The translations under genes were made by a program, and so were the position numbers. The notes under the pieces were generated by a model, which had not been told where the DNA came from, did no database searches, and saw nothing but the letters and a program-made list of their open reading frames with translations. From the NCBI RefSeq assembly GCF_900141885.1, contig NZ_FQYY01000006.1, positions 186,001 to 250,000 on the forward strand: 64,000 nt of DNA, given 5' to 3'. Below are positions 41,691 to 49,993 of this stretch, one piece after another. This stretch comes from Mesonia phycicola (GTDB taxonomy: Bacteria; Bacteroidota; Bacteroidia; Flavobacteriales; Flavobacteriaceae). Every line of letters begins with the position of its first letter. Position 1 is the first letter of the stretch.

Positions 41691-42713
41691 ATGAAGCCAT
41701 TAAATATTTTTAACAAACTTATTTTCTTTATAAATTCACTGTTTGCAACAGCGCTTTTATTAGCTTATTTATTACCATATATCCCACCAAGTACTTTTCC
41801 GTTTTTATCTGTACTTAGTTTAGGTATGCCTATATTATTGGTTATTAATATTGTCTTTTTAATTTATTGGGTAATAAAGCTAAAAAAACAATTTTTACTA
41901 TCTACTTTAGTATTATTACTTGGCTTTAATCATATTTTATCTCTTTATAGAATAGAAGCAGATAAGTATGAAAAACAACCAGAAGATATTAAACTATTAA
42001 GTTATAATGTAAGACAATTTAATAGGTATAATTGGATTGAAGGAGATACAGTAACCAATCAAATTATACATTTTATTGAAAATGAAAAACCTGATATTGT
42101 ATGTCTGCAAGAATACCACAAAAGAAATGATATTAAGTTTAATGGTTTTAAATATAAGTATGAGGTAATTACTAATGAAGGTGAACGTTTTGGGCAAGCT
42201 ATTTATACCAATTACCCTGTAATAAATAAAGGCTCGTTAGAGTTTGAAGATTCTAATAATAACGCTATATACTTAGATGTTTTAGTAAATAAAGATACTA
42301 TTAGAGTAATTAATATTCATTTAGAAAGCTTAAAAATTATACCTAAGGTTACCGAGTTTCAAGAAGAAAAAAGAGAAAAACTAGTAAGTAGAATGGGTAA
42401 CTCTTTTAAAAAACAAGAAGCACAAGTAAAACAGATTTTAGAAAATTTAAAAGATTGTTCGTACAAGTCTGTTATTAGTGGAGATATGAATAATAGTGCT
42501 TTTTCTTACGTTTATAGAAAATTGGCGCAAGATCATTTAGATGCGTTTAAAGAAAAAGGCAAATCTTTTGGTAAAACTTTTGATTTTGATTTTATTCCTT
42601 TGAGAATAGATGCTATTTTGGTAGATGAAGCAATGAAGGTAAAAGAATTTAAAAACTTTCCAGAGGTTAAATATTCAGATCACTATCCTATCACTTGTAC
42701 TTTTTCACTTTAG
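41691..42713 (+). CDS. Membrane-anchored endonuclease/exonuclease/phosphatase family protein
   Basis: A 340-aa protein with three N-terminal hydrophobic helices (about 10-85) and an EEP-fold hydrolase. Motifs are LSYNVRQFNRYNW (metal Asn), DIVCLQEYHK (metal Glu), INIHLES, ISGDMNNSAFSYVYR (catalytic DxN) and YSDHYPITCTF (final DH). It is a paralogue of the gene at 24159-25109 with the same layout. The outward or cytoplasmic placement of the domain is not clear. It converges with the wbqC gene only 11 bp away, without an evident terminator. Confidence 0.88.
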   Translation: MKPLNIFNKLIFFINSLFATALLLAYLLPYIPPSTFPFLSVLSLGMPILLVINIVFLIYWVIKLKKQFLLSTLVLLLGFNHILSLYRIEADKYEKQPEDIKLLSYNVRQFNRYNWIEGDTVTNQIIHFIENEKPDIVCLQEYHKRNDIKFNGFKYKYEVITNEGERFGQAIYTNYPVINKGSLEFEDSNNNAIYLDVLVNKDTIRVINIHLESLKIIPKVTEFQEEKREKLVSRMGNSFKKQEAQVKQILENLKDCSYKSVISGDMNNSAFSYVYRKLAQDHLDAFKEKGKSFGKTFDFDFIPLRIDAILVDEAMKVKEFKNFPEVKYSDHYPITCTFSL

Positions 42714-42724
42714 AAGAAGCTTAC

Positions 42725-43357
42725 TTACTCTAAATTTTGATTTTCTAAATAGTTTAAGCTATTTGGTCCTTCGTTAAACAGTAAATCTAAAATAGAGAGG
42801 TTGGGTAAAAAGCCGTGTTTCTCTTCAAATACTTGGGTGTAATTTTCAAGTAAAGGTTTTTTTAGCCCCTTTGCATTAATCAATTTACGTTGGTCTGTAA
42901 TCTCCTTTGGTAAATCTTCTGTAAAATATTCTGTTGTTTTTTGGTGCGGTATATCTATTTGTAGACAATCTACAGTTGCTTGAAAGCAAGCATAATTAAA
43001 ATCTAAAAGAAAATTATACTCTTTTTGGTAAAGTTGAATTAATTCATCTTCGTAAAACTCAAAAAACGGAGAAGTTCTATAAGCAGCCTCTAAAGAGCGC
43101 CAATGTATGGTTTGCCAGTTAAACTGCTGCTCTATTTTTACATCTTTATATTTCTGTTTTTTTTCTTTGTTACCTGTATGTTTTATAGGTATGTTTAATA
43201 ACAAAGAGCCATTTGCGCCATAAATATATTGACGTGTTCTGTAAGTTTGTTTTTGGTAATTATCTTCATTCTCAAAAAGAATTTCTTCTGCTTGTGCAAT
43301 ATGGCAAAATTGAAAAATAGTTCCAAAATAAGCAGGATGTAGTAAAACCGTTTTCAT
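42725..43357 (-). CDS. WbqC-like family protein
   Basis: A 210-aa soluble protein of the WbqC-like family, with the opening LLHPAYFGTIFQFCHIAQAEEILFE, then YQKQTYRTRQYIYGANGSLLLNIPIKHTG and WQTIHWRSLEAAYRTSPFFEFYEDEL. The family occurs in O-antigen clusters and is thought to be enzymatic, but its reaction is not known. It is the last gene of the parA-to-wbqC transcript, 3 bp after lepB. Confidence 0.9.
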   Translation of the reverse strand: MKTVLLHPAYFGTIFQFCHIAQAEEILFENEDNYQKQTYRTRQYIYGANGSLLLNIPIKHTGNKEKKQKYKDVKIEQQFNWQTIHWRSLEAAYRTSPFFEFYEDELIQLYQKEYNFLLDFNYACFQATVDCLQIDIPHQKTTEYFTEDLPKEITDQRKLINAKGLKKPLLENYTQVFEEKHGFLPNLSILDLLFNEGPNSLNYLENQNLE

Positions 43358-43360
43358 GTT

Positions 43361-44932
43361 TTAGCTATTCTTTTTTCTTTTTCTGAAAAAATTAAAACCA
43401 ATAACTATTACTAAACCAATTAAAAAATAGTAGAAATAAGAAACAGGTTTGCCGTTACCGCCTACGGTAGTAAACAATCTTTCCCAACGTATTTTATTAA
43501 AAAAGCCGTCACCGTTACTATCCCAACTCATCCAAATAAATACAGGCTTACCTACCACGTGGTTTTCTGGCACATATCCCCAAAAGCGACTATCTTCACT
43601 ATTATGGCGGTTATCTCCCATCATAAAGTAGTAGTTCTGTTTAAAGGTGTATTCTGTAATCTGTTTTCCGTTAAGAAGAACTTTGGTTCCGTTTACAGAA
43701 ATTTTATTGTCAATACCCATTTCTTTTCCTTCATAAACTTCAATAATACGTTTGTAAAACGGAAGTGAAGCAGGAGTGATGGCTACTGTTTTACCTTGCT
43801 CCGGAATATAGATACCACCAATTTGATCGTGATTCCAATTCATTCTTGGAGAAGGAAAAATTCTAGGGTCTGTTTTACCTGCAGGGTCTATAATTTTTGT
43901 TATAGAAGCTACATTCGGGTGATTTTTAAATTTCTGTATAGCTTCTTCAGACAAAGAGATAAACCTATATTGTCTTTCTGCTTGATTATACCAAGCCACA
44001 CCATCTGTAATACCGTAGCGTTGTGCTAAATTTTTTAAATCAAAACCTTGACCTTTACCTTGTACAATGTAAGAGTATTGAGGTTTAGCTCTCTCTGGTA
44101 ACACCAATGGTTCATTGTTAATATAGATTTTTCCGTCAACAATTTTTAAAGAATCTCCTGGTATACCAACAGCTCTTTTTACGTAGTTAGATTTTTTATC
44201 TATAGGTTTTTGGTAATGTTTACCGGAACGGTCAAAAAACTTTCTAACTGTATCTACAGGCCAGTTAAAAACCACAATATCATTACGTTCTATTTTTTCA
44301 AACCCTGGAAATCTAAAATAAGGAAGCTCTGGCCAATTAGTATAAGATTTTATACCTAAAACAGGTATTGTATCATGTACCATTGGAAAAGAAACCGTAG
44401 TTTTTGGAGCTCTTGCTCCGTAATGAAACTTACTTACAAATAAAAAATCACCTACTAATAACGTTTTTTCTAAAGATGAAGTAGGTATAGTAAATGGCTG
44501 TATAAAATACGTATGCACAATAGTAGCGGCAACTACAGCAAATAAAATAGAACTTACCCATTCACCAACTTCTGTTCTAGGTTTTAAACTTCTTTCTTCA
44601 ATATAAGAAACTTCTTGGGTGTAGTTAATATAGTACAAATAGAAACCTAAAGTTAATATAGTAAGCCAAGTATCTAATTTAGTGTGTTTACCAAAACTTC
44701 TAGCAGTTTCTACCCAAATTACAGGAAACATAATTAGGTTAACAATAGGTATAAATAGTAAGATAGTCCACCACCAAGGTCTATTGATGATTTTCATGAG
44801 AACTACTGCGTTATAAATAGGAATAATAGCTTCCCAAGCCTGTCTTCCTGCTTTTTTATAAAGCTTCCAAGTACCTGCCGCATGAATTACTTGAACTACT
44901 AAAAAAAATATAAACCACTGAGTAAACGTCAT
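43361..44932 (-). CDS. lepB: Signal peptidase I, long Bacteroidota form
   Basis: LepB cleaves signal peptides outside the cytoplasmic membrane. This version has 523 aa, far longer than E. coli's 324. Residues 1-115 add hydrophobic helices (a DUF5684-like domain, AWEAIIPIYNAVVLMKIINRPWW). The peptidase starts near 125 with FIQPFTIPTSSLEKTLLVGDF (catalytic Ser in PTSSLEKT) and continues with NYVKRAVGIPGDSLKIVDGKIY (catalytic Lys) and YYFMMGDNRHNSEDSRFWGYVPENHVVGKP. A large insertion of about 130 residues lies between the last two boxes. A final membrane helix closes it. All catalytic residues are present. Confidence 0.94.
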   Translation of the reverse strand: MTFTQWFIFFLVVQVIHAAGTWKLYKKAGRQAWEAIIPIYNAVVLMKIINRPWWWTILLFIPIVNLIMFPVIWVETARSFGKHTKLDTWLTILTLGFYLYYINYTQEVSYIEERSLKPRTEVGEWVSSILFAVVAATIVHTYFIQPFTIPTSSLEKTLLVGDFLFVSKFHYGARAPKTTVSFPMVHDTIPVLGIKSYTNWPELPYFRFPGFEKIERNDIVVFNWPVDTVRKFFDRSGKHYQKPIDKKSNYVKRAVGIPGDSLKIVDGKIYINNEPLVLPERAKPQYSYIVQGKGQGFDLKNLAQRYGITDGVAWYNQAERQYRFISLSEEAIQKFKNHPNVASITKIIDPAGKTDPRIFPSPRMNWNHDQIGGIYIPEQGKTVAITPASLPFYKRIIEVYEGKEMGIDNKISVNGTKVLLNGKQITEYTFKQNYYFMMGDNRHNSEDSRFWGYVPENHVVGKPVFIWMSWDSNGDGFFNKIRWERLFTTVGGNGKPVSYFYYFLIGLVIVIGFNFFRKRKKNS

Positions 44933-44983
44933 TTCTTGTATTGTTTATTTTATAAGTACGTATAAAAAGATTTTTGTTACAGA

Positions 44984-45694
44984 TTATAAATCTAAAACAT
45001 CTTTCATAGTAAATACTCCATTTTTATTTTTAATCCATTCTGAAGCAATTACGGCACCTAAAGCAAAACCTTCTCTAGAGTGTGCGGTATGCTTTATTTC
45101 AATTTCATCAATTTCTGAAGAATATTTAATAGTGTGGGTACCTGGTACTTCATCTTCTCTTTTAGCAACCACAGGGATTGTTTTAGAATCTACCTTCTCT
45201 TGGTTTTCTATAAGTTTCCAGTCTGTTTTGCTAGTGTTTTCTAGAATACCTTTGGTTAAAGTGATAGCTGTACCGCTAGGTTTGTCTAATTTTTTAGTGT
45301 GATGTATTTCTTCTACTTCTACATCATACTCGTTAAACTTGCTCATCATTTTTGCAAGTTTATTATTTAATTCAAAAAATAAATTAACTCCTAAACTAAA
45401 ATTAGATCCGTAGATAAAAGCAGCGTTATTAGCTTTACAGATAGAAACTGCTTCGTCGTATTTTTCTAACCAACCAGTTGTACCACATATTACAGGTACA
45501 TTTTCTTTAAAACAAGTAGTAATATTGTTAAAAGCCGCTGTTGGAATACTAAAATCTATGGCAACTTCTGCTTTTTTAAGTTCGGTAATATTTATAGGTT
45601 CTGAAGTTTTGTAAACTATTTCGTGACCTCTTTCAATAGCAATTCGTTCAATGGTCTTTCCCATTCTTCCGTATCCTAAAATTGCAATTTTCAT
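44984..45694 (-). CDS. dapB: 4-hydroxy-tetrahydrodipicolinate reductase
   Basis: DapB reduces dihydrodipicolinate with NAD(P)H on the way to diaminopimelate and lysine. The 236-aa protein has the Rossmann motif ILGYGRMGKTIE (residues 4-15), VICGTTGW, NFSLGVNLFFELNNKLA, and the catalytic region EEIHHTKKLDKPSGTAI with the HH pair and Lys. It lies between the DUF5683 gene and lepB, in the chromosome-partition operon. Confidence 0.96.
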   Translation of the reverse strand: MKIAILGYGRMGKTIERIAIERGHEIVYKTSEPINITELKKAEVAIDFSIPTAAFNNITTCFKENVPVICGTTGWLEKYDEAVSICKANNAAFIYGSNFSLGVNLFFELNNKLAKMMSKFNEYDVEVEEIHHTKKLDKPSGTAITLTKGILENTSKTDWKLIENQEKVDSKTIPVVAKREDEVPGTHTIKYSSEIDEIEIKHTAHSREGFALGAVIASEWIKNKNGVFTMKDVLDL

Positions 45695-45696
45695 AT

Positions 45697-46278
45697 TTAA
45701 AATTTTATATTTAGAGACAAGCCAAAATTTGCTTCTCCAGTGAATTGGTTATAATCAAAACTTGGGTTTAATGTAAGATCGTTGCTTACATTAAATTGTT
45801 GTAAATGCGCATCTACATTGGCATCTACTATATTTAAAATGTAAATAGCTGCTGTTACTAAGAGAGTAAGTTCTTTATTACTCTGAAATTGTTCTTGTGC
45901 ATCTATTAAACTATCATCACTTAACAGATCTTGAAACTCATCATCATTATAACCTGCTAATCTTCTTTTATACGCATCTCTATAACGGTGGTATTGATCG
46001 TTATTATAAATGTAAATAGCCACACTTGTACCAATAGCACCATATACTATAGGTAATTTCCAATAGCGTTTATTATAAATTTGACCTAAACCAGGAAATA
46101 TAGCAGAATAAAACGCAGCTTTTGCAGGCGCTAGAGGGTTATACTCTTTAAAATCACCTTGATTTTCATTTACTTGAGCAATATTATCTGTACGAAATGC
46201 TAAAGTATCTTTTTCTTGAGCACTTAATTGAAAGATAGAAAAAGTAATGAATAGAACAATTATGATTTTATGCTTCAC
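45697..46278 (-). CDS. DUF5683 family membrane protein
   Basis: A 193-aa protein with a signal peptide (QLSA|Q near residue 20) and the DUF5683 core PLAPAKAAFYSAIFPGLGQIYNKRYWKLPIVYGAIGTSVAIYIYN, two hydrophobic stretches and a C-terminal beta-like part. The family is Bacteroidota-specific with no known role; its steady position next to parB suggests a cell-envelope or cell-cycle task. The start overlaps the parB end by 11 bp, and dapB starts 2 bp after its stop. Confidence 0.88.
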   Translation of the reverse strand: MKHKIIIVLFITFSIFQLSAQEKDTLAFRTDNIAQVNENQGDFKEYNPLAPAKAAFYSAIFPGLGQIYNKRYWKLPIVYGAIGTSVAIYIYNNDQYHRYRDAYKRRLAGYNDDEFQDLLSDDSLIDAQEQFQSNKELTLLVTAAIYILNIVDANVDAHLQQFNVSNDLTLNPSFDYNQFTGEANFGLSLNIKF

Positions 46279-47176
46279 CTTCTATGAGTTTTTGTAGACG
46301 TTTAAAGTCTTCTTCAGAAGAAAACGGAATAATTAGTTTTCCATTGCCTTTTTTGCTAACTTTTACATCAACTTTTGCTCCAAAATATTCTGAGAAATTT
46401 TTTAATGACGAATTAATTTCTGAAGGTATACTTGGTGTTGTATTTTTTTTATTGACAGATGCTTTGCCATTTTTTTGATAAGATCTTACCAGTTGTTCTG
46501 TATCTCTTACAGATAAAGATGCCTGAATTATTTTTTCGTAAATATTTAATTGTACATCTGGGTCTTCAACATTAATAAGAGCTCTACCGTGCCCCATAGA
46601 TAAGAAGCCGTCACGCATACCTGTTTGAATAATAGGATCTAATTTTAGCAACCTAAGGTAATTGGCAATAGTAGATCTATTTTTACCAATACGCTCACTC
46701 ATTTGTTCTTGAGTTAAATCTATTTCGTCTATTAAACGTTGGTAAGAAAGTGCAATTTCTATAGGGTCTAAATCTTGACGTTGTATATTTTCTACTAACG
46801 CCATTTCTAGAGACTCTTGATCGTTAGCTATTCTTATGTAAGCAGGTACAGTTTTTAAACCTACTATTTTAGAAGCTCTATAACGACGCTCACCAGATAC
46901 TAATTGGTATTTGTTAAAATCTATTTTTCTAACAGTTATGGGCTGAATTACACCTAGCTCTTTAATAGAAGTAGCTAATTCTTTTAAAGCATCTTCATTA
47001 AAGCTTGTTCTTGGCTGAAAAGGGTTAACCTCAATAGCTTCTAGCTCTAATTCTACAATATTGCCTACCACTTTATCTGCATTTTTATCTTTTGCAGATT
47101 TAATGTCATTATCTGGATCTTTTAATAATGCAGAGAGACCACGACCTAGTGCTTGCTTTTTTGTTGCCTTCGCCAT
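46268..47176 (-). CDS. parB: Chromosome partitioning protein ParB
   Basis: ParB binds parS sites, spreads as a CTP-dependent clamp and is moved by ParA. The 302-aa sequence starts KKQALGRGLSALLKD, then has the ParB/Srx-like CTPase domain (IEVNPFQPRTSFNEDALKELATSIKELG, LVSGERRYRASKIVG) and an HTH domain (QEQMSERIGKNRSTIANYLRLLKL). A C-terminal dimerisation segment ends the protein. It follows parA by 6 bp. I could not identify a convincing parS site in the window. Confidence 0.96.
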   Translation of the reverse strand: MAKATKKQALGRGLSALLKDPDNDIKSAKDKNADKVVGNIVELELEAIEVNPFQPRTSFNEDALKELATSIKELGVIQPITVRKIDFNKYQLVSGERRYRASKIVGLKTVPAYIRIANDQESLEMALVENIQRQDLDPIEIALSYQRLIDEIDLTQEQMSERIGKNRSTIANYLRLLKLDPIIQTGMRDGFLSMGHGRALINVEDPDVQLNIYEKIIQASLSVRDTEQLVRSYQKNGKASVNKKNTTPSIPSEINSSLKNFSEYFGAKVDVKVSKKGNGKLIIPFSSEEDFKRLQKLIEGEA

Positions 47177-47182
47177 ATATGC

Positions 47183-47947
47183 TTAACTATTTTTCTTTAT
47201 AATTTCTTCAGCTAAACTCAAGTAATTATTAGCACCCTTACTACTAGCATCATAATTAATAATACTTTCACCATAACTAGGGGCTTCACTTAGTCTAACG
47301 TTACGTTGAATAATGGTTTTGAATACCATTTCTTCAAAATGCTTTGTAACTTCATCTACTACTTGATTAGATAATCTAAGGCGAGAATCGTACATGGTTA
47401 ATAATAAACCTTCTATATCTAAATTAGCATTGTGAATTTTTTGAACGCTTTTTATGGTGTTAAGTAATTTACCTAAACCTTCTAAAGCAAAGTATTCACA
47501 TTGAATAGGGATAATAACAGAGTCTGCTGCGGTTAATGCATTAAGAGTAAGTAAACCTAAAGAAGGAGCACAATCTATCAAAATATAGTCATACTTTTCT
47601 TTTAGATGTACTATCGCTTTTTTAAGCATAGATTCTCTCTGTTCTTGATCTACTAATTCAATTTCTATAGCTACTAAGTCTATATGAGCAGGAATTATAT
47701 CTAAATTTGGAGAATCTGTAGCAATTATAGCATCATCTGCTTTTAGCGTATGTTCTAAAAGTTGATATGTGCCAGCTTCTACAGTTTCTACATCTATCCC
47801 TAAACCAGAACTTGCATTTGCTTGCGGATCTGCGTCTATTAATAGTACTTTTTTCTCTAATACACCTAGCGCTGCAGCTAAGTTAACAGAGGTAGTGGTT
47901 TTACCAACTCCTCCTTTTTGATTAGCAATTGCAATGATTTTACCCAT
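47183..47947 (-). CDS. parA: Chromosome partitioning ATPase ParA
   Basis: ParA is a Walker-type ATPase that coats the nucleoid and positions ParB-bound origins. The 254-aa sequence begins MGKIIAIANQKGGVGKTTTSVNLAAAL, with the deviant Walker A KGGVGKTT at about residues 11-18, then LLIDADPQANASSGLG and YDYILIDCAPSLGLLTLNAL. An in-frame TTG at 47950 adds one residue, but ATG 47947 is the normal start. It is the first gene of parA-parB-DUF5683-dapB-lepB-wbqC. Confidence 0.97.
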   Translation of the reverse strand: MGKIIAIANQKGGVGKTTTSVNLAAALGVLEKKVLLIDADPQANASSGLGIDVETVEAGTYQLLEHTLKADDAIIATDSPNLDIIPAHIDLVAIEIELVDQEQRESMLKKAIVHLKEKYDYILIDCAPSLGLLTLNALTAADSVIIPIQCEYFALEGLGKLLNTIKSVQKIHNANLDIEGLLLTMYDSRLRLSNQVVDEVTKHFEEMVFKTIIQRNVRLSEAPSYGESIINYDASSKGANNYLSLAEEIIKKNS

Positions 47948-48047
47948 CAAGAATTTTTAGATTTAGATGGTAAAAATACAATTTATTATACCAATTAAAA
48001 ATGCTAAAAGAAATTACTTATAGTTGTTTTTTAACAATGGGTAATAA

Positions 48048-48929
48048 TTACTTGTTTTTCTTTTTTCTAATCATTTCTTCTAACATGTCCCACATTTCAG
48101 ATGGTATGTCTTCTAGTAGATTAAATTGACCTGCGCCTTTAAGCCACTCACCTCCATCTATGGTGATAACTTCCCCATTAACGTATGCAGAAAAATCTGA
48201 AACTAAATAGGCTGCTAAGTTGGCAAGTTCTTGGTGTTCTCCCACACGTTTTAATGGTACTTTTTGTGCTAAATCAAACTTTTCTTTTAAATTACCAGGC
48301 AATAATCTGTCCCAAGCACCTTTGGTAGGGAATGGTCCTGGTGCTACGGCATTAAACCTAATTCCGTATTTAGCCCATTCTACAGCTAAAGAACGCGTCA
48401 TTGCTAAAACTCCTGCTTTTGCTGTTGCAGATGGTACTACGTATGCAGAACCCGTCCAGGCGTAGGTTGTAACAATATTTAAAACTGTTTTATTGGTTTC
48501 TTTTTGGTCTATCCAATGTTTACCAAATGCTAAGGTGCAATTTTTACTTCCTTTTAAAACAATATCTATAATAGTGTCAAATGCATTGGCAGAAAGTCTT
48601 TCTGTTGGTGATATAAAATTACCAGCAGCATTGTTTAAAAGTATATCTACGCTTCCCATTTGTTTAATGGCCTCGTCTCTCATTTGCTTTACTTCTTCAT
48701 AAAGTCTTACATCACATTGAATAGCAAAACATTTACCACCTGTTTCTTCTTCTAGTTCTTTAACGGTAGTTTGTAGCTTTTCTAAATTTCTACTAGTTAT
48801 AGCAACTTGCGCTCCTAGTTCTAAGAAGTATTTAGTCATTGCTTTACCTAAACCACTACCACCACCAGTTACTACAATATTTTTATTTTTAAGTGCGTCG
48901 TCACGCAACATTTTAGCTTGAAAATTCAT
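48048..48929 (-). CDS. SDR family reductase, 2,4-dienoyl-CoA reductase-like
   Basis: A 293-aa short-chain dehydrogenase with the NADP-binding TGGGSGLGKAMTKYF (about residues 21-35) and VDILLNNAAGNF. Around the active site it has AYVVPSATAKAGVLAMTRSLAVEWAKYG, where the canonical YxxxK tyrosine is replaced. This pattern, with GNFISPTERLS, matches peroxisomal-type 2,4-dienoyl-CoA reductases, which use a different catalytic arrangement. The likely role is reducing polyunsaturated acyl-CoA in fatty-acid degradation. It is monocistronic. Confidence 0.88.
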   Translation of the reverse strand: MNFQAKMLRDDALKNKNIVVTGGGSGLGKAMTKYFLELGAQVAITSRNLEKLQTTVKELEEETGGKCFAIQCDVRLYEEVKQMRDEAIKQMGSVDILLNNAAGNFISPTERLSANAFDTIIDIVLKGSKNCTLAFGKHWIDQKETNKTVLNIVTTYAWTGSAYVVPSATAKAGVLAMTRSLAVEWAKYGIRFNAVAPGPFPTKGAWDRLLPGNLKEKFDLAQKVPLKRVGEHQELANLAAYLVSDFSAYVNGEVITIDGGEWLKGAGQFNLLEDIPSEMWDMLEEMIRKKKNK

Positions 48930-49073
48930 GGATCTTAGTTTTTTTTAAATATACTTTCTTTTTCAGAAAAAATAAGACGTATAAATGAAAAATTATCAGT
49001 GAATAGCAATAGCATCTCAGCTTTGTTTAGTAACAAGTAGTGTATGTAATCGTTGTAATAATAAAGCGTATCT

Positions 49074-49946
49074 ATGAAAAATTTATTATTTACTATTTTC
49101 TTTACTTCTTTCGTAGTTTTTTCACAAGAAAGAAAAGAGCCAGTAATTATTCCATTTCAATTAACTCCTAACGGACATATATTGATAAATGCTAAAGTGA
49201 ATGGGGTAGAAGGGAAGTTTATTTTTGATACTGGAGCAGGGATGAATCTTTTAATAAAAAAGTTTGCAGATAAAATTTCAGATTTAGAAAAAACACACCA
49301 CTTTCATACAGGGCATCGTGCAACAGGAGAAGAGATTATGAGTGATATATGGAATTCTAAACTTATTGAGATTTCAGATTTTAAATTTAAAAAAGACGTA
49401 TGTGCAGTTTATGATTTAGATTTTCCTATAGATGGATTAATCTCTCTAACTCCATTTGTAAATACCCCTTTAACAATAGATTTTAAGAAAAAACAATTGG
49501 TGGTAGAGACTGCTGAATCTGTAAATAAAAGAGTAGCAGCAGCAGATTTTGAAATGCCTATTAAAGTACATTATGATAAAGGGATAACTGTAGCGATTGC
49601 TACAAATGTAACCTTGAACGACCAGCTTTCTTTATTAGTGAATTTAGATAGTGGTGCGGGTTCTGGAGTTTTTAGATTTAATGCTCGTTATTTAGAAAGT
49701 CTTGCAATTGACACTCTAAGTACAGAGGTACAAGTTAGAGCAAGTATGTTTAAACCAGAGCATAGTAATAAGTTTTACTTTACTAAGTTGAATAAATTGA
49801 GTACTGCTAAAAACCAAACAGAAATAAATAATGTGAAGGCTCAGTTTATTACAGGTTTAATTCACGAAGGTATTATGGGAATTGATTGGATAGGAGAAAT
49901 TATCACTATAGATCTGCAAGGGCAAAGATTGGTTGTACAGAAATAA
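49074..49946 (+). CDS. Secreted aspartyl protease family protein
   Basis: A 290-aa protein with a signal peptide (about 1-17, FVVFSQ) and two retropepsin-like halves. The first half has the catalytic motif FIFDTGAGMNLL (about residues 49-60), and the second half LLVNLDSGAGSGVFRF (about 184-199). Most bacterial retropepsin-like proteins with one motif act as dimers; this chain could form a complete pepsin-like site alone. It lacks the PDZ domain often found in Bacteroidota relatives. The substrate is unknown and the gene stands alone. Confidence 0.82.
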   Translation: MKNLLFTIFFTSFVVFSQERKEPVIIPFQLTPNGHILINAKVNGVEGKFIFDTGAGMNLLIKKFADKISDLEKTHHFHTGHRATGEEIMSDIWNSKLIEISDFKFKKDVCAVYDLDFPIDGLISLTPFVNTPLTIDFKKKQLVVETAESVNKRVAAADFEMPIKVHYDKGITVAIATNVTLNDQLSLLVNLDSGAGSGVFRFNARYLESLAIDTLSTEVQVRASMFKPEHSNKFYFTKLNKLSTAKNQTEINNVKAQFITGLIHEGIMGIDWIGEIITIDLQGQRLVVQK

Positions 49947-49951
49947 GATAA

Positions 49952-49990
49952 CTTCCTCTATAATTTAAATATAGAGGAAGGTGATTACTT
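49952..49990. terminator. Probable bidirectional terminator
   Basis: A 10-bp perfect stem CTTCCTCTAT (49952-49961) / ATAGAGGAAG (49971-49980) lies between convergent genes. The T-run on the plus strand starts 7 nt after the stem and the minus-strand tail is only T-rich, so termination strength is uncertain. Confidence 0.5.
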
Positions 49991-49993
49991 TTT

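Noticed and set aside
43554-43563. Palindrome ACCACGTGGT, resembling the CACGTG core of a parS site, 3.6 kb from parB
   Set aside because: It lies inside lepB, matches parS only in the core, and 10-bp palindromes are expected by chance many times in 64 kb.
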